Notes under the pieces: generated by a model
Database searches by the model: none
What the model was told of the DNA's origin: nothing
What the model saw: the letters and a program-made list of their open reading frames with translations, nothing else
Assembly (NCBI RefSeq): GCF_001905095.1
Contig: NZ_LWLS01000001.1
Coordinates: 358,581-422,580 of the forward strand
DNA: 64,000 nt
Reading direction: 5' to 3'
Source of the DNA: Micromonospora sp. CB01531
GTDB lineage: Bacteria > Actinomycetota > Actinomycetes > Mycobacteriales > Micromonosporaceae
Position numbers and translations under genes: made by a program
In this document: piece after piece, positions 36,932 through 46,100 of the stretch
How the letters are laid out: each line of letters begins with the position of its first letter
Position numbering within the stretch: the first letter of the stretch is position 1

Positions 36932-36960
36932 TGCGTCGACGATATATCGGCAATGCATCG
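36932..36960. promoter_or_regulatory. PadR-type operator region
   Basis: A 10-bp perfect palindrome CGATATATCG (36940-36949) sits inside a wider ATGC...GCAT inverted repeat, between the divergent PadR and MFS genes. AT-rich palindromes of this kind are typical PadR targets. Confidence 0.55.
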
Positions 36961-37022
36961 CCGACAAGGCGTTTCGATGGTGAGATGCCAAACCGTACGT
37001 ACGTCTTGTTAAGCTGCCCGAC

Positions 37023-38249
37023 GTGCGCCTGCTTCCCGAACCGGGTCCGGCCCGGACGCTCGCCCTCTCCACGCTGGTCAACACCGTCGGCCGGGGCACC
37101 TGGCTGACCGCCAGTGCCCTCTTCCTGACCCGTTCGGTCGGGCTCACGGTGGCCCAGGTCGGCGTCGGCCTCACCATCACGGCGCTGGTGAGCCTGGTCG
37201 CCAGCACCCCGATGGGTTACCTGGCCGACCGGCTCGGCCCGCGCGGCCTTCAGATCGCCGCGCTGCTCGCCTCCGCCGGGTTCACCGCCGCTCTGGTGGC
37301 CGTCCGCTCCTTCGCCGGCTTCCTGGTGGTTGGGGTGCTGATGGCGGTCGCCGACTCGGCCACCCGGGGCGCCCGGGGTGCGCTGATTGCCGGCGCCGTG
37401 CCCCCGGACCAGCGGGTGCGCACCCGGGCCTACCTGCGCGCGGTCACCAACGTCGGGATCTCGGTCGGCACGGTGCTGGCCGGCGTCGCCCTGGCCGCCG
37501 ACACCCGGACCGCGTACGTGTCGCTGATCCTGCTCGACTGCGCCACGTACCTGGTGGCCGCCGCGGTGCTGCTCCGACTGTCACCCGTGCCGCCGGTGCC
37601 GGCGCCGGCGCACGGGCCACGGCTGATCGCCCTGCGGGACCGCCCGTTCCTCGCCTTCACCGTGCTCGACGGGCTGATGTCGATGCACTTCGGCCTGATC
37701 AACATCGCCCTGCCGCTGTGGATCGCCGGGCACACCAGCGCCCCGCGCTGGCTCATCTCGGCATGCCTGCTGGTCAACACCGTGGTCGTGGTGCTCTTCC
37801 AGGTCCGCGCCTCGCGCGGTACCGAGGAGCTGACCGGCGCCGGCCGGGCCGCCCGGCGCGGCGGCGCGGTCATCGCGGTCGCCTGCGCGCTCTTCGCGGC
37901 CAGTGGTGGCGTACCCACCACGGTCGCCGTGCCGCTGCTGCTCGGCGGGGCGCTGGTGCACGTGGTGGGCGAGTTGTGGCACGCCGCGGCCGGCTGGGGC
38001 ATCTCGTTCGGTCTCGCCCCGGCGCACGCGCAGGGCCAGTACCAGGGCGCGTACGGGATGGGCATGCAGCTCGGCTCGATGGTGGCGCCGGTGGTGGTGA
38101 CCACCCTGGCCGTCGGCTGGGGCGTACCGGGCTGGTTGCTGCTCGGCGGCCTGTTCCTGCTGCTCGGCGTGCTGGTGCCGCCGGTGGTGGCCTGGGCCGG
38201 GCGGACCCGGCCGGTCGAGCCGGCGGCCGCGCCGGTCCCGGTCGGGTGA
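37023..38249 (+). CDS. MFS transporter
   Basis: A 408-residue membrane protein with about 12 hydrophobic segments. The loop after helix 2 reads GYLADRLGPRGLQ, the MFS motif A. The N-terminal part RTLALSTLVNTVGRGTWLTA is common in actinobacterial drug-efflux-like MFS proteins. GTG start 37023. Divergent from the PadR gene. Substrate unknown. Its last codons are the first unit of a tandem repeat that runs past the stop. Confidence 0.88.
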   Translation: MRLLPEPGPARTLALSTLVNTVGRGTWLTASALFLTRSVGLTVAQVGVGLTITALVSLVASTPMGYLADRLGPRGLQIAALLASAGFTAALVAVRSFAGFLVVGVLMAVADSATRGARGALIAGAVPPDQRVRTRAYLRAVTNVGISVGTVLAGVALAADTRTAYVSLILLDCATYLVAAAVLLRLSPVPPVPAPAHGPRLIALRDRPFLAFTVLDGLMSMHFGLINIALPLWIAGHTSAPRWLISACLLVNTVVVVLFQVRASRGTEELTGAGRAARRGGAVIAVACALFAASGGVPTTVAVPLLLGGALVHVVGELWHAAAGWGISFGLAPAHAQGQYQGAYGMGMQLGSMVAPVVVTTLAVGWGVPGWLLLGGLFLLLGVLVPPVVAWAGRTRPVEPAAAPVPVG

Positions 38250-38366
38250 GCCGGCGGTCGGGGTCGGCCGGCGGCCGCGCCGGTCCGGGTTGGCCTGAGC
38301 CGGTCGCGGCACCGCTCCCGCTGGGCTGAGCCGGTTGCCGCACCGCTGCCGCTTGGCTGAGCCGCC
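38217..38366 (+). repeat. degenerate 31-bp tandem repeats spanning the MFS stop codon
   Basis: Units starting GAGCCGG and containing a Pro/Gly-type GCGCCGGT or GCACCGCT core begin at 38217, 38248, 38297 and 38328, with a partial fifth at 38359. Three are 31 bp and one is 49 bp. The MFS stop TGA lies at the first unit boundary, so the gene end was copied several times into the downstream gap. The remaining 180 bp to the next gene show nothing recognisable. Confidence 0.75.
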
Positions 38367-38544
38367 GCTCGGTTTTCCGCCCCTCGGCCGAACCAGCGGC
38401 CGGCTGCGCCGCAGGTCACCGGGGCGGCAGCTCGCCGGGGCGCCGGTCGGCTGAGTCGCCGCTCGGCGATCGGGGTCCGGACATACCGTCGCGGTCCGCA
38501 GGTCAGCCCGCGCGCGCCGGGGTGCATCTGGCAGGCTGGTATCC

Positions 38545-39384
38545 GTGCTGACGGTGCCGGTACGCCAACTGGGGGAGTCGGAGCGCCGCGCGGTCGAGCG
38601 GCTGCTGGACCTCGACCCCTATGCCGGCGCGCAGGTCGCCGAGCGGGTGGCGGCCCGCGGGCTGGCCTGGTGGCGGGCCGAGGGGCGGATCCTGGGCTAC
38701 GGCTCCCGCCGCCACCTGGAGTCGATCTGCTGGCTGGGTGGCAACCTGACGCCGGTGCTCGCCACGGTGCCGGCGGTGGCGGCCTTCGCCGACCAGTTGA
38801 GCACCGAGGAACGGCTCTGCTCCTCGATCGTCGGGCGCGCCGACGCGGTGCTCGGGCTCTGGGATCGCCTCTCCGCGTACTGGGGGCCGGCCCGGGACGT
38901 ACGCCCGAACCAGCCGCTGCTGGCCACGGACGCCCTGCCCGCGGTGGCGGCCGACCCGGAGGTGCGCCGGGTGCGCAGCGGTGAGGTCGATCGGCTCTTC
39001 CCGGCAGCCGTGGCGATGTACACCGAGGAGGTCGGTGTCTCGCCGCTGGCCGAGGACGGCGGGCGCGGCTACCGGCGGCGGGTGGCCGACCTGGTCCGCG
39101 CGGGCCGCGCCTATGCCCGGTTCGCGGACGGCAAGGTGATCTTCAAGGCCGAGTTGGCCGTGGTCACCAGGCGGACCGCCCAGGTGCAGGGGGTCTGGGT
39201 GGCGCCGGAGTGGCGGGGCCGGGGGATCGCCACGGCGGCCATGGCGGCGGTGGTACGGGACGCGCTGATCCGGGTCGCCCCGACGGTCAGCCTCTACGTC
39301 AACGACTTCAACCTGCCCGCCCGGCGGGTCTACGAGCGCTGCGGCTTCCGCCCGGTGGGCACCCTCGCCACCGTCCTCTTCTGA
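38545..39384 (+). CDS. DUF4081-GNAT acetyltransferase
   Basis: A 279-residue protein. The N-terminal half (about 1-130) corresponds to DUF4081 (RLLDLDPYAGAQVAERV, WLGGNLTPV). The C-terminal half is a GNAT domain with acetyl-CoA motif VWVAPEWRGRGIATAAMAAV and LYVNDFNLPARRVYERCGF. This gene commonly accompanies ispG in actinobacteria; here regulators and transporters are inserted between them. The start is GTG. Substrate unknown. Confidence 0.88.
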   Translation: MLTVPVRQLGESERRAVERLLDLDPYAGAQVAERVAARGLAWWRAEGRILGYGSRRHLESICWLGGNLTPVLATVPAVAAFADQLSTEERLCSSIVGRADAVLGLWDRLSAYWGPARDVRPNQPLLATDALPAVAADPEVRRVRSGEVDRLFPAAVAMYTEEVGVSPLAEDGGRGYRRRVADLVRAGRAYARFADGKVIFKAELAVVTRRTAQVQGVWVAPEWRGRGIATAAMAAVVRDALIRVAPTVSLYVNDFNLPARRVYERCGFRPVGTLATVLF

Positions 39385-39502
39385 GGGGTCCTTTCCCCGC
39401 CTGCGGCACGGCGGCCGGCTGCTGACTGCGGCATGGCCGGGATCACGCCGCTCCGAATTGCGCCGAACCGGACAGCCGGCGTTATGCTGGGCATGTTTTT
39501 GC

Positions 39503-39516
39503 ACTGACCAGTCAGT
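39503..39516. promoter_or_regulatory. TetR-type operator upstream of the ABC/YhgE operon
   Basis: The palindrome ACTGAC-CA-GTCAGT lies 20 bp before the ABC gene start. A possible -10 TATGCT (39483-39488) is just upstream, so a repressor here would block early transcription. The TetR-type gene at the end of the same operon is the likely ligand. Confidence 0.65.
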
Positions 39517-39536
39517 TTAGATTTCAGGACGGGACG

Positions 39537-40265
39537 ATGAAGATCGTCGAGGCCGGCGGGCTCGGGCTGCGGACCCGCCGCGGCGGCTGGGTGTACCGGG
39601 ACGTGGACCTCACCGCCGAGGCGGGCGAGCTGCACGCGGTGACCGGGCCGCCGGGCAGCGGGCGTACCTCCCTGCTGCTCACCCTGGCCGGGCGCTTCCC
39701 GCGCACCGACGGGGAACTGCGCCGCCGGGGGCCAGCGGCGCTCGGGCAGGTCATCGGCGTGCACGAAGCCGACCCGACGCTGACCGTGGCCGAGCACATC
39801 CAGGAGCGGCTGCTGCTGCTCGGGCCGGTGCCGCGCCGCCGCCGGCAACTCGTCCCGGTTGCCGCCGTGCGGGCCCGCCGGGCGTACCGCCGGGACGCCT
39901 TCGCCGCCGCGATCGCCGGCGCCGGCTTCACCGACGCTCCGCTCGACCCCGACCGGTACGGCCGGGACCTCACCCCCGTCGAGCGTCAGGTGCTCGGGCT
40001 GGTGCTGGCCAGCCTCAGCGGCCCGAGCCTGATCGTCGCCGACGACGTGGACGCCGGCTCCGACGCCCCCGAGCGGGAGTGGATCTGGGCCGCCCTGGCC
40101 CGCCTCGCCGACCAGGGGTACGCGGTGATCGCCAGCGCTCGGGCCGTCGAGCCGGGCGCTACCGCGATCGTGCACCGGATCGGCGACCCGTCCCTCCCCA
40201 CCCCCGCCCTGGTCGCGCCGCGCGTCGCGGCCGACGGGGACCAGACCGCCGAGGTGAAGGCATGA
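39537..40265 (+). CDS. ABC-type ATPase domain protein with degenerate motifs
   Basis: A 242-residue ABC-fold protein. The Walker A reads GPPGSGRTS, so arginine replaces the catalytic lysine. The Walker B region is SLIVADDVDAGSD, with Asp where the catalytic Glu is usual. The signature LSGGQ is not recognisable (LTPVERQVLGL). These changes make ordinary ATP hydrolysis doubtful. The stop overlaps the YhgE/Pip gene (ATGA), so the two proteins are likely partners. A palindromic operator lies upstream. Confidence 0.8.
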   Translation: MKIVEAGGLGLRTRRGGWVYRDVDLTAEAGELHAVTGPPGSGRTSLLLTLAGRFPRTDGELRRRGPAALGQVIGVHEADPTLTVAEHIQERLLLLGPVPRRRRQLVPVAAVRARRAYRRDAFAAAIAGAGFTDAPLDPDRYGRDLTPVERQVLGLVLASLSGPSLIVADDVDAGSDAPEREWIWAALARLADQGYAVIASARAVEPGATAIVHRIGDPSLPTPALVAPRVAADGDQTAEVKA

Positions 40266-42412
40266 GTGTCGGTCGACTCGCGCTCTTCGAGTTGCGCCGG
40301 ATGACCCGGGGCCGGCTGCGGCGCGCCGCGCTCGCCGCCCTCACCGTCATCCCGCTGCTCTACGGCGCCCTCTACCTCTACGCCTTCTGGGACCCGTACG
40401 GGAACCTCGACCGGATCCCGATCGCCCTGGTCAACGCCGACCGGCCGGCGAAGGCCGGCGACGGCAGCGAGGTGCACGCCGGGCGGGACCTCACCGACGA
40501 GCTGCTGGACCGGAAGGTCTTCGGCTGGACGGTGACCGACCAGGCCGACGCGACCGAGGGGCTGCGCGACGGGCGGTACCACCTGGTCTTCGCCATCCCC
40601 GCCGACTTCTCGGCCACCCTCGTCGCCGGTCCGGAACCGGACCAGCCGGCCCGCCGGGGCGAGCTGAAGGTGGTCAACGACGACGCCACCAACTACCTGT
40701 CCGGGCTGCTCGCCCGCTCCGCGTTCAGCGAGATCCGGGCCGCCGCCGCGGAGAGCACCGCGGCGTCGTACTTCGACCGGATGCTGATCGGCTTCACCGA
40801 CGCCAAGGCCGAGACCGGTCGGGCCGCCGACGGGGCCGGCAAGCTCCACGACGGGCTCGGCGCCTCGCAGCAGGGGGCCGGACAGCTCGCCGACGGGCTG
40901 GGCACCGCCGAGGACGGCGCCGGGCAGCTCGCGGGTGGCCTCAACCAGTCCGTGCGGGGAGCGGAGCAGCTCGCCAGCGGCCTCGACCAGCTCTACACCG
41001 GCGCGGCACAGATCGCCGACGGCACCAACCGGGCGGCCACCGAGACCCGCGCCGCTGCGGCCAAGGTGGACGCCGCCGCCGACCGGTACGAGCCGCTGCT
41101 GCGCCGGAACGCCGCCGACATCCAGCGGGCCGCCAGCCTGGTCGCCGAGGGCGCGCAGGCGCTCGCCGACGGCCTCGACGCGCTCCCGGCCCGGGCCGAC
41201 GAGGTGGTGAGCCAGGCCGAGCAGGTCCGCGACCGCCTCGACGCCGTGGTCAGGACGCACCCCGAGCTGGCCGACGACCCCGACCTCGTCGCCGCGCGGC
41301 GGGCCGCCGACAACGCCGTCACCGGGGCCCGCGCCATGACGTCCGCCCTCGACCGGACCGACCTCACGGCGCTCAAGCAGCAGATGACCGAGGTCGAGCA
41401 GACCGCTCGGGCGGTCGCCGCCGCGGCGCCGCACCTGGCCGACGACGTCGCCGCGGCTCGCGCCCAGGTCGACCAGCTCGCCAGCGGGCTCAACACCCTC
41501 GCCCAGGGCAGCGCCAAGCTCCGCGACGGGCTGGGCAGCGCCACGGACGGCGCCGACCAGCTCCGCGGCGGGCTCTACCGGCTCGCCACCGGCGCCCGGC
41601 AGCTCGACGGCGGCCTGGCCCAGCTCAGCAGCGGCAGCAACCGGCTCGCCGACGGGCTGACCAAGCTGGAGAGCGGCGCCGGCGACCTCGCCGACGGGCT
41701 CGCGGCCGGTGAGCGGAAGCTGCCCGGGTACCACGACGCGGACAGCCGCGCCGACATCCTCGGCGACCCGGTCGGCCTGCTCCGCACCGCGCACCACCCG
41801 GCCGGCTCGTACGGGGTGGGCTTCGCGCCGTACTTCCTGGCCCTGGCGCTCTGGGTCGGCGCGATGATCACGTACATGCTGCTGCGGCCGGTCAACCGGC
41901 GGCACGTGATGTCCGGGGCACCCGGCTGGCGGGTCGCCCTCGCCGGCTGGCTGCCCGCCGCGGCGGTCGGTCTGGCCCAGTCCGCCGTGCTGTTCACCGT
42001 GGTCACCCTGGTGCTCGGCCTCGACCCGCAGCACCGGATGGCGACGCTGGGCCTGCTCGCGCTGGCCTCGCTGGCGTTCACCGCGATCATGCAGCTGCTC
42101 GGCGTGGCGCTCGGCCCGGCCGGCCGGCTCGCCGCGCTGGCCCTGCTGATGCTGCAGCTCACCTCCTCCGGCGGCACCTACCCCGTGCAGACCTCGCCCG
42201 GCTTCTTCCAGGCGATCCACCCCTGGCTGCCGATGACGTACGTGGTGGCCGGGCTGCGGCACACCATCAACGGCGGCCCGGCCGGGCCGGTGGTCACCGG
42301 GGCGCTGGTGCTGGTCGCCTTCGGGGCGGGCGCGCTGGCGCTCACCGTCGGCGCGGCGCGCCGGTCCCGCCGGCTCACCCCGGCCAAGCTGCACCCCGAA
42401 CTGGCCATGTGA
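40262..42412 (+). CDS. YhgE/Pip-type membrane protein
   Basis: A 716-residue protein with one N-terminal membrane helix, a large extracytoplasmic part and about five C-terminal helices of the ABC-2 type. The extracytoplasmic part (about 190-490) contains many heptad-like QLADGL/ELASGL repeats, typical of YhgE/Pip and of coiled-coil stalks in type VII-associated proteins. Family members include phage infection protein. ATG in ATGA overlap with the ABC gene. The pair resembles an exporter or cell-envelope complex. Confidence 0.88.
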   Translation: MSVGRLALFELRRMTRGRLRRAALAALTVIPLLYGALYLYAFWDPYGNLDRIPIALVNADRPAKAGDGSEVHAGRDLTDELLDRKVFGWTVTDQADATEGLRDGRYHLVFAIPADFSATLVAGPEPDQPARRGELKVVNDDATNYLSGLLARSAFSEIRAAAAESTAASYFDRMLIGFTDAKAETGRAADGAGKLHDGLGASQQGAGQLADGLGTAEDGAGQLAGGLNQSVRGAEQLASGLDQLYTGAAQIADGTNRAATETRAAAAKVDAAADRYEPLLRRNAADIQRAASLVAEGAQALADGLDALPARADEVVSQAEQVRDRLDAVVRTHPELADDPDLVAARRAADNAVTGARAMTSALDRTDLTALKQQMTEVEQTARAVAAAAPHLADDVAAARAQVDQLASGLNTLAQGSAKLRDGLGSATDGADQLRGGLYRLATGARQLDGGLAQLSSGSNRLADGLTKLESGAGDLADGLAAGERKLPGYHDADSRADILGDPVGLLRTAHHPAGSYGVGFAPYFLALALWVGAMITYMLLRPVNRRHVMSGAPGWRVALAGWLPAAAVGLAQSAVLFTVVTLVLGLDPQHRMATLGLLALASLAFTAIMQLLGVALGPAGRLAALALLMLQLTSSGGTYPVQTSPGFFQAIHPWLPMTYVVAGLRHTINGGPAGPVVTGALVLVAFGAGALALTVGAARRSRRLTPAKLHPELAM

Positions 42413-42501
42413 GGATGCTCATGGGCCGTACGGCGGTGGTGCCCGGCCTCGGCGCGGGTCGCTCCGGCGGCCCGCACCGGACCGGTCGACGGGGAGGGCG
42501 A

Positions 42502-43095
42502 GTGACGGACGGACGGTCGCGCCGACGGGAGGACACCCGCCAGCGTCTCTACGTGGCGGCGGTGGAGCTCATCGCCGAGCAGGGCTTCTCCGCCACCACC
42601 GTGGACGACATCGCGGCCCGGGCCGGGGTGGCGAAGGGGACCGTCTACTACAACTTCGAGTCCAAGACCGTCCTCTTCGAGGAGTTGCTGCGACACGGCA
42701 TCGGCCTGCTCACCGCCGACTTCCGCGCCGCGGTCGCCGGGCTGCCGCCCCGCGAGGCGCTCGCCGCGCTGGTCCGCGCCGAGCTGGAGTACATCCGCCG
42801 CTACCGGGCCTTCGCCCAGCTCCTGCTCTCCGAGATGTGGCGTACCAACCGCGAGTGGCAGCAGACCCTGCGGCTGCTGCGCGGCGAGGCCATCGAGGTG
42901 ATCGCGGAGACCGTACGGGCCGGCGTGGCCAGCGGTGACCTCCCCGCCGACCTGGACGTGCGTACGGCCAGCTCGGCGCTGTTCGGCGTGGGTCTGGTGG
43001 TGGCCGTGGACTGGCTGGTCTTCCAGCCGGACCGGCCGATCGAGGACGTGCAGGAGGCGCTGCTCGGTATCGTCCGCCGGGTCGCCCAGACGTGA
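42502..43095 (+). CDS. TetR/AcrR family transcriptional regulator
   Basis: A 197-residue repressor. The helix-turn-helix region is QGFSATTVDDIAARAGVAKGTVYYNFESK (in separate pieces, about 24-52). GTG 42502 with GGGAGGG upstream gives a normal TetR start (TDGRSRRREDTRQRL). In-frame starts at 42409-42421 would add 27-31 low-information residues. It follows the YhgE/Pip gene closely and probably autoregulates the operon through the operator at 39503. Confidence 0.9.
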   Translation: MTDGRSRRREDTRQRLYVAAVELIAEQGFSATTVDDIAARAGVAKGTVYYNFESKTVLFEELLRHGIGLLTADFRAAVAGLPPREALAALVRAELEYIRRYRAFAQLLLSEMWRTNREWQQTLRLLRGEAIEVIAETVRAGVASGDLPADLDVRTASSALFGVGLVVAVDWLVFQPDRPIEDVQEALLGIVRRVAQT

Positions 43096-43181
43096 ACCGC
43101 GCGTAAATGGTTTGAGCCGTCGCGGCCGGACCGGAAGGCTGGGATCACCGCCCCCACCGACCCGAGTCCGGAGGACTGTCC

Positions 43182-46100
43182 ATGCGCCTGCTCCGAGATC
43201 TCTGGGCCACCGCACCCCGCCGCATGGCCCTCGTGGGGTTCCTGACCGTCCTCGGCGCCGGCGGTCAGGCGGCCGCCTCCGCGCTGGCCGGCCCGGTCCT
43301 CGTACAACGGTCGTCCGGCTGGTTCGTCCTGCTGGCCGTCGCGCTGGTCGCCGCCGTCGTCAGCGACCTGGTGATCGGGCTGGTGATGGCCCGGGTCACC
43401 GCGGACTGGTCGGCCGACGTACGCCGCCGGCTCTGCCGGGTGGCCCTCGGGCAGGACCTGCCCACCCTGGAGACCACCCCGGTCGGCGAGCTGCTCGACC
43501 GCATCGACAACGACGTCTACCAGGTCGCCTCCGAGCTGCGGAACACCGGCGTACGGCTCGCCCAGGGGCTGGCGGTCTGCCTGCTGGCCACGGTGAGCGC
43601 GCTCTTCGTCTGGTGGCCCGCCGGGGTCGGCATGGTGGTGCTGACCGCGCTGCTCGGCGTGCTGCTGCGCCGGCCGACCGCCCGCATCGGCCCGGCCCGG
43701 ATGGCCGAGGAGGAGGCCTGGTCCGATCTCGCCGCGGTGATGGAGGAGGCCGTCCACGGCCAGGACGACGTACGGACCAGCCTCGCCCAGCCGTACGTGC
43801 TGCGGCTGTACGCCCGGCGCGCCGCCGAGGTGCTGGCCCGCGGCAAGCGGGTGTTCCTCATGTCCGCGAAGGTCACCACCGTCGCCGGCGGGGGGATCCG
43901 CGCCGGCATCGCCGCCGTCGTCCTCGCCGGGGCGTGGGCGCTCACCACCGGCCGGGTGGACGGCACCCGGCTCACCGCGATCTGGTTGCTCGCCCTCGCC
44001 TTCGGGGCCACCGTCGAGCACATCGCCCGCTGGGTGCCGCACCTGCAGTACGCGCTCGGCGCGTGGGCCCGCGTGCAGCTGCTCTCCGACGCCCGTCAGG
44101 AACCCGTCGGCGGCGTCGCCCCGGCTGGGGGCGACCTCACCGTGCGGGGGCTCACCTTCCGCTACCCCGCCACCTCGGAGGCCGAGCGTGGCCCGGCGCT
44201 GCGCGACGTGCGACTCACCTTCGCCCGTGGCCGGTCCTACGCCCTGGTGGGGCGGACCGGGTCGGGCAAGTCGACCCTTGCCAAGGTGCTCACCCGGGCG
44301 GTGGAGGTGCCTCGCGGCACCGTCTTCCTCGGCGACACCGACCTGATGGACCTCGACGTGGAGCGGCTGCGGCAGTGGATCGCCGTGGTGCCGCAGCGCA
44401 CCGAGATCCTGGCCGGCACGCTCGCCGAGAACGTCGCCCTCTTCGACCCCGACCTGCTCGACGAAGCGCCCCGGGCGCTGGATGAGCTGGGGCTGGGCGG
44501 CTGGGTCGCCGAGCTGCCCGACGGGGTGCACACCAGGCTCGGGGAGGGCGGGCAGGCGCTCTCCGCCGGGCAGGAGCAGCTCGTGGCGTTCGCCCGGATC
44601 CTGGTCCGGGATCCGCAGGTGGTGATCCTCGATGAGGCCACCGCCCGGCTCGACCCGGTCACCGAGAACCGGGTGCGCCAGGCCACCGAGCGGCTGCTCG
44701 CCGGCCGGATCGGCATCATCATCGCGCACCGGCTCTCCTCAGTGCGCCGCTGCGACGAGGTCGTGGTGATGGGTGACGGTGCGGTGCTGGAGGCCGGCCC
44801 GCTGCGCGAGTCGGAACGCTTCGCCGAACTGCTGGCACACAGCCATGCCGGCGCGTACGCCGCCGCGACCGCGGGACGCGGTGGGGTGGACCTGCTGCCC
44901 GCGCCGGCCGGCGAGTGGGACGACGAGCCGGTGGCGACGGTCACGCCGGCACCGGCCGAGCGACCGGTGGCGACTCTCGCGCCGGCACCGGCCGAGCGAC
45001 CGGTGGCCGTACCGAAGACCGACCCGCCGCCGGTACCACCCGCACCGCCCGCGCGCACCATGCGCGAGATCCTCAGGTTGGGCCTGAACGATCCCCGCTA
45101 CGGCCTGGCCTCGGTCGCCATGTTCGTCGTCATGCTGCTGCTCGGCCTCGACGGCTCGATCCTGCCCTGGCTGTGGGCGGACGTCGTCGACGGCGGCGAC
45201 CCGTGGCTGCCGGCGCTCGGCATCGCCGCCGCGCTGCTGCTGATCCTGCCCCTGCCGTTCCTCACCAACCTGCGGTTTCCGCAGTGGTGGGTCCGGCAGA
45301 TGCTGCGTATCAGCGCGCGCCTGGTGCACGGGCAGACCGGACCGCGCCGGGTCAGCGGGCACACCCCGGCGGAGGTGGTGGCCCAGGGCGGCGACACCGA
45401 CCGGGTGGTGCAGCTCGCCGACAACCTGATGGACCAGTTCATCGCCCTGGCGCTGCTGGTGAGCATGGTCGCGGTGACCGGCAGCGTGGTGCCCGGGCTG
45501 TTCTTCGTGGGCACGATGGTGGTCTCCGGCCTGGCCGCGACGCTTTTCGGCCCCCGGCTGGAACGCACCGCCCGGGGCACGGTGAAGGCGCGGGCGGCGT
45601 TCGCGACCGCCCTGGTCTCCTCGCTGTCGGCGGCCCGTACGGTGAAGCTGGCCGGTGCCACCCGCCCGGTGCTGGACCACCTCGCCCGGCTGGATGTCGT
45701 CCGCAGCGACCGGCAGCGCCGGGAGATCGCCATGCAGGTGTGGGCGCGGTCCACTCCGTCGATGGCCAGTGGGCTGCTGCCGATCGGGGCGTGGGCGCTC
45801 TACCTGACCGGCGGCCTCTCCGCCGGCGGTGTGCTGGTGGCCGTCTCCACCCTCGGCGCGGCCCGCTGGTTCGCGTGGACCACCGCCTCGCTGGTGTCCC
45901 ACTACCCGTCGGCCCGGGTGTGGACCCGACGGACCGTGGCGATGGCCGGGGTGGCCGCGTACTCGGCGACGGTGCCGGGCGTGGACATCGCGGCCGGCAC
46001 CGCCCCGGCCCCGGTGCCTGCGGCCCGGCGGCCGCTGCGCCGGCTGGAGCTGGCCGGGTTCGGCGCGCTGCACACCGACGGCACCCTCGCCGTCCGCGAC

